A stretch of 58,833 bases of DNA from an uncultured Christensenellaceae bacterium (GCA_910587825.1 CAJUNJ010000013.1:1-58833), one strand, 5' to 3'; counted from the first letter of the stretch, positions 1 through 7,966 are shown. The notes: generated by a model from the letters alone, not told the origin. Program-made: numbers and translations.

Positions 1-3
1 AGT

Positions 4-122
4 AATAAAGATACGCGGCTGCGGCGACACGCCGCTAAATTTCAATTTGACGTGCGGTAAAGTCAGCTGTGCGGTTCGGCAATAAAGATACACGGCTGCG
101 GCGACACGCCGCTAAATTTCAA
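4..122. repeat. Two direct repeat units with GC-rich hairpins at window edge
   Basis: Positions 4-45 and 81-122 are 42-nt direct repeats differing at one base, with a period of 77 nt. Each contains a hairpin with arms GCGGCG and CGCCGC around an ACA loop (21-35 and 98-112). The array probably extends left of the window. No gene is seen in 1-250. Confidence 0.8.
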
Positions 123-146
123 ATTGTTGTTCTCAATATAAAGAAG

Positions 147-190
147 AATAGCCCGCTATCTTCGTATTAGAAGTATAGCGGGCTATTTGT
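147..190. terminator. Strong hairpin, probable terminator
   Basis: A 13-bp stem (147-159 with 175-187) encloses a second short CTTC/GAAG stem and is followed by T-rich sequence. It lies downstream of the leftward TSCPD gene and has A/T runs on both sides, so it may work in either direction. Confidence 0.7.
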
Positions 191-250
191 TTGTACACAA
201 TAAAGTCCCTGTAACAGGCACACTTTGGTTGTGTTTATTTGAATTTATAA

Positions 251-520
251 TTATTTTTTATCTTTTGCATCTTCAAGCGATTTTTTGTATGCTCCTATAG
301 CTTTGCTTAACTGGTCGGGGCAGGAAGTATTATTCTTACATTTTATTCCCGCAAGCAAACTTTCTACTTCGTCAAGCGGTTTGCCTTCGACAAGCCGTCC
401 TACGCCTTGCAAATTGCCGCTGCAACCGCCTATAAATTTCACGCGGTGAATTTTATTTTCCTCATCAACCTCGAAAATAATCTGTCTTGAACAAGTGCCG
501 GATGTGTAGTATACGAACAT
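251..520 (-). CDS. TSCPD domain-containing protein
   Basis: This 89-residue protein carries the NTSCPDQL signature near residue 64 and the GGCSGN segment near residue 31, both diagnostic of the small TSCPD family. Related domains occur at the carboxyl end of some vitamin B12-dependent ribonucleotide reductases; the stand-alone clostridial form has no established function. Four conserved cysteines suggest metal or redox chemistry, which is inference. The start is supported by an AGGAGG Shine-Dalgarno site just upstream. It follows the DUF4364 gene by 12 nt on the same strand and is probably co-transcribed with it. Confidence 0.85.
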   Translation of the reverse strand: MFVYYTSGTCSRQIIFEVDEENKIHRVKFIGGCSGNLQGVGRLVEGKPLDEVESLLAGIKCKNNTSCPDQLSKAIGAYKKSLEDAKDKK

Positions 521-532
521 TGATTTTTCCTC

Positions 533-1057
533 CTAATCACACAAATTTTCGTAAATAACCGAGTAAAGGTCGGCGGCTTTTTCTTCCCATTTTTTATAAA
601 TAGCTTTTGCGGTTTTTTTGTCGGGAACAACAAATTTAAGTTCTAAAAGCGGTTGAACGGGTGCAAGTATTTTAAGCGCAACCGTAAAAGTTCCGTCCAC
701 ATTCTGAAAATAGTCTGAACGGCATTCCTGACGGTTGCGGTATCTTGAACTGTTCTTTTTGACAAACTGCGATATTTCTTCTCTTACGCTTTTGGGAATA
801 TTAATGTAGAAGTTTGCAAGCGTCTCTCTGCCGTCTGGGGTTATAGTGTAAAGCGTGTCTTCGTCTTCGTTTACTATACAAATAAAGTTATCGTCGATAA
901 GCTTATGTATTATGTTAACGCAATCCATATAGCCCATCCAGGCATTTGAAGAGGAGCACATATCAACAATCGTTCTTTCGGATAATGCGCTCTCCATTTT
1001 GTCAAAGACGAAAAGTATTATTAATTTGTTAATAGAAGTTTCGCCCGTATTCAACAT
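533..1057 (-). CDS. DUF4364 family protein
   Basis: The 174-residue product matches the DUF4364 pattern. The amino-terminal half looks like a winged helix: it opens with NKLIILFVFDKME, and the segment around residues 35-50 holds Trp and Tyr next to the recognition-like helix DCVNIIHKLID. The second half is predicted alpha/beta. The family is widespread in Clostridia and is usually described as a possible transcriptional regulator of unknown target. It heads a leftward two-gene unit with the TSCPD protein. No Shine-Dalgarno motif is visible before the ATG, although a good promoter lies about 30 nt upstream. Function is not known. Confidence 0.8.
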   Translation of the reverse strand: MLNTGETSINKLIILFVFDKMESALSERTIVDMCSSSNAWMGYMDCVNIIHKLIDDNFICIVNEDEDTLYTITPDGRETLANFYINIPKSVREEISQFVKKNSSRYRNRQECRSDYFQNVDGTFTVALKILAPVQPLLELKFVVPDKKTAKAIYKKWEEKAADLYSVIYENLCD

Positions 1058-1087
1058 AATGTTTTAAAAATTACAAAAGTTTTAATC

Positions 1088-1116
1088 ATTATACATAATA
1101 TTTATTATAAAATCAA
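1088..1116 (-). promoter_or_regulatory. Sigma-A promoter for DUF4364-TSCPD
   Basis: On the minus strand TTGATT (1111-1116) is separated by 17 nt from TATAAT (1088-1093). Confidence 0.7.
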
Positions 1117-1135
1117 GATATTTGCCGAAAAAATA

Positions 1136-1164
1136 TTTAATTTTAAAATTATATGTGCTATAAT
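1136..1164 (+). promoter_or_regulatory. Promoter for the 1194 gene and NUDIX gene
   Basis: TTTAAT (1136-1141), a 17-nt spacer and TATAAT (1159-1164) lie 30 nt before the ATG at 1194, which has an AAGGTG ribosome site. Confidence 0.6.
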
Positions 1165-1193
1165 AATACTGAAATCGGAATATAAGGTGAAAT

Positions 1194-1940
1194 ATGAGCG
1201 GGACAAAAGAACAAGTTTTAACTTTTTTGGAAAAATGTGAAGAATTGAAAAAATGTAAATTTATTATGGCTACTTCAAAAATCAAGGATTTGTTGAAGTG
1301 CATAGTCAACAGTCCGGATCTTTATAAACTGTTTGAAAATGTAACCAGAGATTTTAATTATCCCGAACAGAAAGCAAAGTGTCTTATTACTTCGGACGAC
1401 GGGCTTAACAGAAGTTATGTTGCGCTTCCGCAGACGGTGGGGCAGCGTCTTGCTTTCATTTTCTGCCTTTTGGTGGAATTTGACCGCGATTCGTTAAATT
1501 TCAATAATTTTCTGCAAACGTATTTCCGCGAAGACGGAAGCTATTTTGAAAGTTATCAGGCGTTTTGCAGGGTAGTTATATCGGGCTTACAGGATATGAT
1601 TAAGCAGGTTTTTAAAGCCAGCTTACAGGAGGACGTTTCCGCATTGATTTCCGAATCCGTGCCCGCTTCCGATTCAAAGAAAGCAAGCCTTATTTCTTCG
1701 GTTTTGATATCTATAAACGAAGAGATAAATTTTATTTTGAAAAGCGGGTTATCGGAAGAAGACAAAGAAGGCGCGGTAAAAATACTTACCGAGCTTGCTT
1801 CTGCCGTAAGAAGCGGTAATGAAGACCTTATAGACGCGCTTATATTCGGTTATAACTATTTCGTATTATATAACAAATGCGTTAGCGGCGGTATTTCAGA
1901 CCTTATAGAATCTATTGCGGAGATAGAAGCAACTTTATGA
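1194..1940 (+). CDS. Hypothetical helical protein, co-transcribed with NUDIX hydrolase
   Basis: I do not recognise this 248-residue protein. It is predicted mostly alpha-helical and soluble, with no signal peptide or clear membrane segment. Residues 1-60 are lysine/cysteine-rich helices. A central part (about 80-140) holds many aromatic residues, and the carboxyl half is acidic with regular leucine and isoleucine spacing. Its stop overlaps the NUDIX start by 4 nt, so the two are translationally coupled. The start has an AAGGTG ribosome site at normal spacing and a promoter upstream. The coding frame is clean, so it is a real gene, but no function can be assigned. Confidence 0.75.
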   Translation: MSGTKEQVLTFLEKCEELKKCKFIMATSKIKDLLKCIVNSPDLYKLFENVTRDFNYPEQKAKCLITSDDGLNRSYVALPQTVGQRLAFIFCLLVEFDRDSLNFNNFLQTYFREDGSYFESYQAFCRVVISGLQDMIKQVFKASLQEDVSALISESVPASDSKKASLISSVLISINEEINFILKSGLSEEDKEGAVKILTELASAVRSGNEDLIDALIFGYNYFVLYNKCVSGGISDLIESIAEIEATL

Positions 1941-2461
1941 ATTTGACTGAAAAAACAATAAATTCGCAAACCAAATACGACGGCAAAATTATCAAACTTA
2001 ACGTAGACGAGGTTCAACTGCCGGACGGAACGAAGTCTTACCGCGAATATGTACGCCACAGCGGGGGCGCCGCCGTATTATTTGTAAAAGACGGTAAAGT
2101 TTTGCTTGTCAGACAGTTCAGATACGCTTACGGAAAATCTATATATGAAATACCTGCGGGAAAAATCGATAGCGGTGAAGAACCTTTATGCGCCGCCGCG
2201 CGTGAACTTGAAGAAGAGACAGGGTACTGCCCGAAGCTTGTCCATATGATTGATTTGTATCCGTCACCGGGGTACACAGATGAAGTTATACATATTTATA
2301 AAGCCGTAAGCGCCGAGTTTGCAAAACAAAATCTTGACGATGGCGAGTTTTTAAATACTGAGTTTATCGGCATTGAAGAAGTTATGGAAATGATTGATAA
2401 AGGCGAGATTAACGACGCGAAGACCGTGGCGGCTATTTATAAATATTTAGCTGAAAAATAA
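1937..2461 (+). CDS. nudF: NUDIX hydrolase, ADP-ribose pyrophosphatase type
   Basis: The 174-residue protein has a complete NUDIX box at residues 75-97: G75, E81, then R89-E-L, E93-E94 and G96-Y97, exactly the GX5EX7REUXEEXGU spacing. The upstream segment with VRQFRYAY and EIPAGK, and the downstream PSPGYTDE motif, are typical of the ADP-ribose pyrophosphatase group (NudF/YqkG), which splits ADP-ribose to AMP and ribose 5-phosphate in the cytosol. Substrate assignment rests on these subgroup motifs and is not certain. It overlaps the preceding unknown gene and is followed directly by a terminator, so the operon has two genes. Confidence 0.9.
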   Translation: MNLTEKTINSQTKYDGKIIKLNVDEVQLPDGTKSYREYVRHSGGAAVLFVKDGKVLLVRQFRYAYGKSIYEIPAGKIDSGEEPLCAAARELEEETGYCPKLVHMIDLYPSPGYTDEVIHIYKAVSAEFAKQNLDDGEFLNTEFIGIEEVMEMIDKGEINDAKTVAAIYKYLAEK

Positions 2462-2465
2462 AAGT

Positions 2466-2500
2466 TTAAGGGGTTGCCAAATGGCAACCCCTTAATTTTG
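2466..2500. terminator. Bidirectional intrinsic terminator
   Basis: A perfect 14-bp stem (2466-2479 with 2482-2495) with an AA loop is followed by TTTT. It sits between convergent genes and is usable from both sides. Confidence 0.9.
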
Positions 2501-2507
2501 GGTGTGC

Positions 2508-2729
2508 TTAGTTACAACCGCATCCGCAACCGCAGTTACCGTTGCCGCATAACAGATTCGACAACGTGCCGTTTTTCCACATGCTGTAAATCAAAGCGAT
2601 AAGTATGGGGGTACAGCTTCCGCTGAGAACGCTTTCCAAGCCGTTACCGCTGCAACTTGCCGCAAGAAGTAAAAGTATCAGAATCCAAAGGCAGGTGTTA
2701 GTGCCGCCGCACTGCGAAAAAATGTTCAT
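2508..2729 (-). CDS. Small cysteine/glycine-rich membrane protein (HCB-like)
   Basis: This 73-residue protein has a hydrophobic helix near residues 14-26, a second hydrophobic stretch near 40-50, and a tail of alternating Cys, Gly and Asn ending CGCGCGCN. That pattern matches the small clostridial proteins annotated as high-cysteine HCB protein 13. Their role is unknown; a spore or envelope link is sometimes assumed without proof. The start has an AGGAGG site (complement of 2736-2741). The 5' leader can form a hairpin (2752-2790). It is monocistronic. Confidence 0.7.
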   Translation of the reverse strand: MNIFSQCGGTNTCLWILILLLLAASCSGNGLESVLSGSCTPILIALIYSMWKNGTLSNLLCGNGNCGCGCGCN

Positions 2730-2751
2730 ATATTTCCTCCTGTGAAATTAG

Positions 2752-2790
2752 CTGCAAGGAGGTATGTAAATTTTTTTTGTCCCCTTGCAG
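2752..2790 (-). promoter_or_regulatory. Inverted repeat in leader of small cysteine-rich gene
   Basis: Arms of about 10 nt (2752-2761 and 2781-2790, CTGCAAGG-type) flank an AT-rich loop just upstream of the ribosome site of the minus-strand gene. It could influence its translation or message stability. Confidence 0.4.
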
Positions 2791-2856
2791 TTTCCGTATA
2801 TTGGGTATATTAAATAATATTAAAACCGACGCAAAAATGTTACAGATACAAATTGC

Positions 2857-2885
2857 TTGCATAAATTGAAGGTTAATGTTATAAT
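2857..2885 (+). promoter_or_regulatory. Sigma-A promoter for ECF-coaX-hom operon
   Basis: TTGCAT (2857-2862), a 17-nt spacer and TATAAT (2880-2885). The predicted leader is about 125 nt and includes a hairpin at 2986-3003 (GGAT/ATCC and CCC/GGG) just before the ribosome site GGAGG at 3007-3011. Confidence 0.75.
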
Positions 2886-3016
2886 AATTATTATACAAGA
2901 ATACTTTCGGCGAATATTGCCGCGCATAGAAAATGCGCATAATGGCTGATTCGACCGTACATAAGTATAAATATTTTTTATTTGCGGATACCCTGAGGGA
3001 TCCGACGGAGGTTAAA

Positions 3017-3694
3017 ATGGTTAAGAGAAGAAGTAATTTCTTTTCGGCAAGAAATATTGCTTTTCTTGCAGTTCTCACAGCTTTGGTAATCGTGCTTCAA
3101 ATATGGGGCAGTGCGATACCTATCGGCGTTGCGGGGCTCAATCTTAGTTTTGTGCTAATCCCTATAACGCTTGGCGCGATAATTCTCGGACCTGTTGCGG
3201 GATTGTTTTTAGGCTTTGTCTTTGGCTTTGTCGTACTTATGTCAGGCGTTACGGGAACTAATTTTTTTACTGCATACGTGTTAAACGACAGTCCGTTTTT
3301 CGCCTGTGTGACAATTTTGCTTAAAGGAATGGCGGCAGGATTTGTTGCAGGCATTCTGTATAAATTAATATCCAAAAAGAATAAATATGTTGCCGTATTC
3401 GTAGCTTCGGCAACAGTCCCTGTATTGAATACCGCCCTGTTTATTCTCGGTTCTTTATGTATGAGCGGAAGTTTAAATACTTTTGTTTCCGAGTATATGC
3501 CGTCGTTTTCGGGCAGAAATATAATGTACATCATTATTGTCGGGTTTGTATCTTTCAATTTCCTGGTGGAATTGGGCATTAACCTCATTTGCGCCCCTGC
3601 GCTTTATACGGTAGAACGGGTTGTTGAAAAACAGATTGTAAAAAAGTATCCGTCGGATAATTTGAATGAAGATAAAAAAGAAGAAGTAAGATAA
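3017..3694 (+). CDS. panT: ECF transporter S component, probably pantothenate-specific
   Basis: The product is a six-helix membrane protein of the ECF substrate-binding (S) class, about 225 residues. It has the usual amino-terminal SARNIAFLAVLTALVIVLQ helix, a central glycine-rich helix pair and a final helix with NFLVELGIN. I prefer the ATG at 3017 over an in-frame ATG at 2933 because GGAGG sits 5 nt before 3017 and the extra residues are hydrophilic and unlike the family. Its stop directly abuts coaX, whose enzyme phosphorylates pantothenate, so pantothenate is the likely substrate, which is inference from context. The shared ECF energising module is not in this window. Confidence 0.8.
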   Translation: MVKRRSNFFSARNIAFLAVLTALVIVLQIWGSAIPIGVAGLNLSFVLIPITLGAIILGPVAGLFLGFVFGFVVLMSGVTGTNFFTAYVLNDSPFFACVTILLKGMAAGFVAGILYKLISKKNKYVAVFVASATVPVLNTALFILGSLCMSGSLNTFVSEYMPSFSGRNIMYIIIVGFVSFNFLVELGINLICAPALYTVERVVEKQIVKKYPSDNLNEDKKEEVR

Positions 3695-4471
3695 ATGATA
3701 ATTTGTATGGATGTCGGTAATACGAATATAAAGTATGCCTTGTTTGACGGCGAAAAGCTTGCGCTTAGTTTCCGCGTTGCGACAGAGCATAAAAAAACTT
3801 CCGACGAGTACGGCGGACAGCTTTTAAGTATTCTCGGCAACAACGGTATAAAGGCAAATGAGATAACCGGCGGAATAATTTCATCGGTTGTTCCTCAACT
3901 TGACTATACTTTGGAAAGAATGTGCCATACTTATATTAAGATAAAACCGTTATTGCTTGCCCCCGGACTTAAAACAGGGTTGAATCTCCGCGTAGATAAT
4001 GCAAAGGAAGTCGGCGCGGACAGGGTGGTAAACAACGTTGCGGCGGTAAGAAAATACGGCGCGCCTTTGATTGTCGTTGATTTCGGTACGGCAACTACTT
4101 TTAACGTTATTGACGCAAAAGGTGAATTTATCGGCGGAGTAATAGCTCCCGGAATCAAGGGTTCGCTTGACAGCCTTGTAAACGGTACGGCAAAACTTCC
4201 GCGGGTGGAGATAGAACGTCCGGCAAACGTAATAGGCAAAAATACCGTTACAAATATGCAATCGGGTATAGTTTACGGTTTCGCGGGGCTTGTAGAATAT
4301 CTTGTCAGAAAAATTAAACGTGAAATCAAATGTGATGAAGTTAAAACGGTTGCTACGGGAGGTTTTTCGGAAATCATTGCGCGGGAAATTTCCTGTATAG
4401 ACGTGGTAGACAAGCTTTTGACTCTCGAAGGTCTTAAATACTTATACGATTTGAATAATACGGAGGCATAA
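3695..4471 (+). CDS. coaX: Type III pantothenate kinase
   Basis: CoaX phosphorylates pantothenate, the first step of coenzyme A synthesis, and belongs to the ASKHA fold. The 258-residue product has the phosphate-binding DVGNT motif at residues 6-10, GADR at 107-110, the second aspartate in VDFGTATT (D129) and the glycine-rich GGVIAPG segment. Length is typical. It starts on the base after the stop of the ECF subunit gene and is followed 3 nt later by hom. With the ECF subunit it links vitamin uptake to trapping by phosphorylation. coaE, the last step of the same pathway, is at 56976. Confidence 0.95.
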   Translation: MIICMDVGNTNIKYALFDGEKLALSFRVATEHKKTSDEYGGQLLSILGNNGIKANEITGGIISSVVPQLDYTLERMCHTYIKIKPLLLAPGLKTGLNLRVDNAKEVGADRVVNNVAAVRKYGAPLIVVDFGTATTFNVIDAKGEFIGGVIAPGIKGSLDSLVNGTAKLPRVEIERPANVIGKNTVTNMQSGIVYGFAGLVEYLVRKIKREIKCDEVKTVATGGFSEIIAREISCIDVVDKLLTLEGLKYLYDLNNTEA

Positions 4472-4474
4472 TTA

Positions 4475-5761
4475 ATGAAAAAAGTCGGTGTTGCTATACT
4501 TGGCTTGGGCGTTGTCGGCGGAGGGACATATAAAATTCTTGAAGAACATAGAGAGTTTTATAAGAAAACGCACGAAATAGATATTGCAGTGGAAAGCGTT
4601 CTTGAATTGAGGAAAGAACGTGCGCTTGCGCTGGGTATAAGCGAAAATAAAATTGCTTCTAACATTGCCGAAGTTTGTTCAAATCCGGAAGTGGATATTG
4701 TCGTTGAAGTAATGGGCGGGGTAGAGCCTGCGCGTACTTTTGTGCTTGCGGCTTTGAAGGCAGGTAAATCGGTTGTAACGTCAAATAAAGAATTATACTG
4801 TAAATACAGCCACGAACTTGAAAAAACGGCAAAAAAGAATAAGTGCGGACTGTTCTTTGAAGCAAGTTGCGTCGGTGGAGTTCCCGTTATCAGGGCGTTG
4901 CTCGATAATTTGCAGGGTAATAAAATTCTGTCTATGACGGGTATAATAAACGGTACGACAAACTATATTCTTACAAAAATGACTAACGATGAGGTGTCGT
5001 ACGAAGAGGTGCTTAAAGAAGCGCAAAAGCTTGGATATGCGGAAGCCGACCCCACAGCCGATGTTGAAGGGTACGACGCGGCTTATAAGCTTTCTATTCT
5101 TTCAAGTCTCGCTTTTCATACGAAAATACCGTTTTCAAAAATTTACCGCGAAGGAATAACCGATATAAGTATAGAAGATATTAATTACGGTAAAAAGCTG
5201 GGAATGGTTATGAAGCTTTTAGCCGTAGGTAAAAACGGTGAAAACGGCATAGAAGTCAGGGTTCATCCGGCTTTCGTAAAAAATGCACACCCGCTTGCTG
5301 GCGTTAACGACAGTTTTAACGCCGTATTCATTACCGGCGACAGCGTAGACGACGTAATGCTTTACGGCAGGGGTGCGGGTGCGCTTCCGACGGGCAGCGC
5401 TATCGTTGGCGATATAATCTATTGCGCAAAACACGATAACTTCAATTATTCGACGTTTAGCAATTCCGAAGAAGCCGACCCTGCTACAAAGTTCGTTACA
5501 AATTTCAACAGCGCCTATTATATAAGATTGAGCGCAAGAGATAAGACGGGTGTGCTTTCAAAAATTTCTTCGATTTTCAGTAAAAACAATATAAGCGTTG
5601 CGCAGGTGGTGCAGGAGAACGATAAGCGTGCCAACGGAAGCGTTCCGCTTTTATTGATAACCCACGATACGTTTGAAAAGAGCGTAAACAAGGCTGTGGA
5701 AGAAATCGGTTCTAAAGCAAATTTAGCAAAAGTCGAATCTGTAATAAGAGTTATATCGTAA
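4475..5761 (+). CDS. hom: Homoserine dehydrogenase
   Basis: This enzyme reduces aspartate semialdehyde to homoserine, the branch point to threonine and methionine. The 428-residue protein starts with the Rossmann motif GLGVVGGGT. It then has the catalytic-domain block with GIINGTTNYILTKM, and EADPTADVEGYDAAYKL carrying the conserved acidic and lysine residues. A carboxyl-terminal ACT domain (about 350-428) normally binds threonine for feedback inhibition. Length and order are those of the monofunctional Gram-positive enzyme. It lies 3 nt after coaX, so amino acid and CoA genes share a transcript. Threonine made by this path is the substrate of the ilvA product at 40298. Confidence 0.95.
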   Translation: MKKVGVAILGLGVVGGGTYKILEEHREFYKKTHEIDIAVESVLELRKERALALGISENKIASNIAEVCSNPEVDIVVEVMGGVEPARTFVLAALKAGKSVVTSNKELYCKYSHELEKTAKKNKCGLFFEASCVGGVPVIRALLDNLQGNKILSMTGIINGTTNYILTKMTNDEVSYEEVLKEAQKLGYAEADPTADVEGYDAAYKLSILSSLAFHTKIPFSKIYREGITDISIEDINYGKKLGMVMKLLAVGKNGENGIEVRVHPAFVKNAHPLAGVNDSFNAVFITGDSVDDVMLYGRGAGALPTGSAIVGDIIYCAKHDNFNYSTFSNSEEADPATKFVTNFNSAYYIRLSARDKTGVLSKISSIFSKNNISVAQVVQENDKRANGSVPLLLITHDTFEKSVNKAVEEIGSKANLAKVESVIRVIS

Positions 5762-5767
5762 ACAAAA

Positions 5768-5789
5768 CGGCAGAGCTATGGCTTTGCCG
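5768..5789 (+). terminator. Hairpin between hom and ATP-grasp gene
   Basis: Arms 5768-5776 and 5781-5789 pair with one G-T wobble around a TATG loop. There is no real T-run and it lies 9 nt from the next ATG, so it may be an attenuator or a translation-shielding hairpin. Confidence 0.45.
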
Positions 5790-5797
5790 GTATTATT

Positions 5798-6664
5798 ATG
5801 AAAGGAATTGTTGTTGTAAACGCTTATATAAAAAATAAATCACAGATAATGCAGGCAGAGCGGATTGTCGAAGAATTGTTTTTGCTTGGAGCGGAGTGTA
5901 AAATTCGGAAAAATATCGGGTTAGCGGAGATAAAAAACGGAAAAACAGTTGCCCAAAATTATGATTTTTGCGTTTTTTTCGATAAAGATAAATCGACGGC
6001 AAGGCTTTTGGAAAAGTTCGGCGTAAAACTCTTTAACTCTGCCGAAGCTATCGAGGTCTGTGACGATAAAATGCTTACCCACATTGCGTTGTCGGACTGC
6101 GGTATAGCTATGCCCGACTGTATAAACGCTCCGCTTTGTTATTATGAAGATGCTGAAATATCGGAAGAATTTATCGGCAATATCGGTGATAAATTGGGCT
6201 ATCCGCTTGTAGCTAAGAAATGTTACGGTTCGCTCGGCGCGGGAGTGTTTTTAATAAAAAATAAGGCTGAGCTTATCGGCTTTGAGCGGTTAAACAAATT
6301 GACGGCTCATTTTTATCAAAAATTTATCGGTAGCGGCGGAGAAGATATCAGGGTTATAGTAATAGGCGGGAAGTACGTTTGCGCTATGAAAAGAAAAAAC
6401 GCCGTCGATTTCCGTTCAAATATAGAACTTGGCGGTATAGGCGAGAATTTTGTTGCCGATGAAAATCTTATCAGTTTATGCGAAAAAGTGGCAGGAATTT
6501 TAAAACTTGATTATTGCGGGATAGACGTACTTACCGACAACGGCGGCAACAGGTATATCTGTGAAGTTAATTCTAATGCCTTTTTTGCGGAAGCCGAACG
6601 TGTTTGCGGAATAAATATAGCAAAAAAATATGCCGAGTTTATTATTGCAAGTAAAAACGCTTGA
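5798..6664 (+). CDS. RimK-like ATP-grasp ligase
   Basis: The 288-residue protein has the ATP-grasp layout. Residues about 1-85 form a preATP-grasp domain. DKMLTHIALSDCGIAMPD then leads into the nucleotide-binding core, with LVAKKCYGSLGAGVFLI holding the glycine-rich flexible loop, and the metal-binding end is CEVNSNAFF. It resembles the RimK/LysX/CofF group, which joins amino acids such as glutamate to a carboxylate on a protein or cofactor. The acceptor cannot be named from sequence. It follows hom by 36 nt without a clear Shine-Dalgarno site, and a hairpin sits in the gap, so its expression may be controlled separately. Confidence 0.75.
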   Translation: MKGIVVVNAYIKNKSQIMQAERIVEELFLLGAECKIRKNIGLAEIKNGKTVAQNYDFCVFFDKDKSTARLLEKFGVKLFNSAEAIEVCDDKMLTHIALSDCGIAMPDCINAPLCYYEDAEISEEFIGNIGDKLGYPLVAKKCYGSLGAGVFLIKNKAELIGFERLNKLTAHFYQKFIGSGGEDIRVIVIGGKYVCAMKRKNAVDFRSNIELGGIGENFVADENLISLCEKVAGILKLDYCGIDVLTDNGGNRYICEVNSNAFFAEAERVCGINIAKKYAEFIIASKNA

Positions 6665-6689
6665 TTTTTTTTATTAATTTTTATATTAT
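6661..6689 (+). promoter_or_regulatory. Promoter for tRNA-Ser(GGA)
   Basis: TTGATT (6661-6666), a 17-nt spacer and TATTAT (6684-6689). The layout is nearly identical to that before tRNA-Ser(CGA) at 41600. Confidence 0.7.
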
Positions 6690-6722
6690 ATTACTGCTCG
6701 GTAAAATTATCGGGTAGACAAT

Positions 6723-6811
6723 GCAGAGATGGCTGAGCGGTTTAAGGCGCACGATTGGAAATCGTGTGTACCCAAAAGGTACCGGAGGTTCAAATCCTCT
6801 TCTCTGCGCCA
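6723..6811 (+). tRNA. tRNA-Ser (anticodon GGA)
   Basis: Acceptor arms GCAGAGA (6723-6729) and TCTCTGC pair, the anticodon loop TTGGAAA gives GGA, a long variable arm is present as expected of a class II tRNA, and CCA is encoded at 6809-6811. It reads UCC/UCU serine codons. Confidence 0.97.
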
Positions 6812-6854
6812 ATAACCCGTCTGTTGACATTTGTCAGCGGTCGGGTTATTTTTT
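6811..6854 (+). terminator. Terminator after tRNA-Ser(GGA)
   Basis: AATAACCCG (6811-6819) pairs with CGGGTTATT (6842-6850) around an inner TGAC/GTCA stem and is followed by TTTT. Confidence 0.85.
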
Positions 6855-6900
6855 AAATGATTACCGCACTAACTAATCTTTTTAAGTTAAATTCTTATAT

Positions 6901-6929
6901 TTGACTTTTAAAGTGTAGTTTATTATAAT
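6901..6929 (+). promoter_or_regulatory. Sigma-A promoter for DUF5104-like lipoprotein
   Basis: TTGACT (6901-6906), a 17-nt spacer and TATAAT (6924-6929). Confidence 0.75.
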
Positions 6930-6979
6930 TACAATCAGTAATAAAATTTTACGTAATATAATTATCGGGAAATTTGAAA

Positions 6980-7966
6980 ATGAAAATTCGAAAAAAAATT
7001 GCTTTGGTTACTGTGGCGGTTTTATGCTGTTTGACTGTGATAAATTTTTGCGGATGCTTTATTTCTGATTTTCACGATGGAATATTTGCAGTAAGGAAAC
7101 GTGTTGAAAAACTGCGCTACGAAATGTCCGAGACTATAATCGACGCTTTTAAAAACAGGGACAAACAGCCGATAAAAGAATTGTTCTGCACGAAAACGCA
7201 ACAGCTTTCCGCGACAGACAGTCAAATAGAAGAGGGCTTTGACTTCATTGATGGTGAAATCGTATCCCATAAGATTAATGGTGATACTTCTTATGAAGGG
7301 TATGGCATTGATTTCGGAAAAGTAACAGATTATTCTTTCGACAGCGATACCAGAATAGTGACGGATGCAGGAAAAACATACGAGCTGTACATAAGTGTAT
7401 TTTATATTGTCGACGATGCGTCGATTAAGGGTATGACAGCATACGTAATATCCGAACTCGATGAAGATTTTTTATCGAAAAACAAATGCCGTGTCGGATA
7501 TCACTGGTCTTCGCCATACGATGCGGAATGTGGTATCATAACTGCCGAACTTGCAAAGGCGCTGGGTAACAGTGATTTGGAAGGGGTCAAAAGCCTTATG
7601 TGCAATCAAGTTACTGCCAAGACGGAAATAGATTCGGAAATTGAAAAAGCTTTTGAATTTTTTGACGGGCTTCCCGTATTTACCGAACGAGACGACGGAT
7701 TATACGGTTACAGTACAGCCGAAGAAGATTTTTTTTGCCGTGTTCTCGGATACGAAAAAACTATTAGTGAAAACGGGAAAGAGACCGGTGTTTGGGTAAG
7801 CGTAATTTCACAGCCCGTGTGTACCGATACCGGAAAGAAATATTCTTTTGATTTTTCGGCATATTTGACACACGAAATCAATCCCGAATATAAGGGAATA
7901 GCCTATTTTGAAATTTCGGATTTGGGAACTGACGCAGAAGTTAAAGTTGGCGGATTCGGAAACTGA
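6980..7966 (+). CDS. Exported protein with two tandem DUF5104-like domains
   Basis: The protein (about 328 residues) begins with a basic, hydrophobic export signal and a cysteine cluster around residues 16-26, suggesting a lipoprotein, although the lipobox is not canonical. Two copies of a domain of about 130 residues follow. Each opens with a helix (DAFKNRDKQPIKELFC and KALGNSDLEGVKSLMC), continues with an EEGFDFIDG / EKAFEFFDG motif, and ends in beta strands containing VWVSV or YISVFY-like segments. This resembles the clostridial DUF5104 family of unknown function. The ATG at 6980 is preferred to the TTG at 6974 because GGGA lies 9 nt before it. The extreme 3' end sits in an imperfect tandem duplication (7925-7987). 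Confidence 0.7.
   Translation: MKIRKKIALVTVAVLCCLTVINFCGCFISDFHDGIFAVRKRVEKLRYEMSETIIDAFKNRDKQPIKELFCTKTQQLSATDSQIEEGFDFIDGEIVSHKINGDTSYEGYGIDFGKVTDYSFDSDTRIVTDAGKTYELYISVFYIVDDASIKGMTAYVISELDEDFLSKNKCRVGYHWSSPYDAECGIITAELAKALGNSDLEGVKSLMCNQVTAKTEIDSEIEKAFEFFDGLPVFTERDDGLYGYSTAEEDFFCRVLGYEKTISENGKETGVWVSVISQPVCTDTGKKYSFDFSAYLTHEINPEYKGIAYFEISDLGTDAEVKVGGFGN

Noticed and set aside
2933..3016. Earlier start for the ECF S component
   Set aside because: The added residues are hydrophilic and lack family resemblance, while GGAGG correctly positions ATG 3017.
2892..3016. Known riboswitch in the ECF-coaX leader
   Set aside because: Only one short hairpin is visible and no conserved core of a known riboswitch class was recognised.
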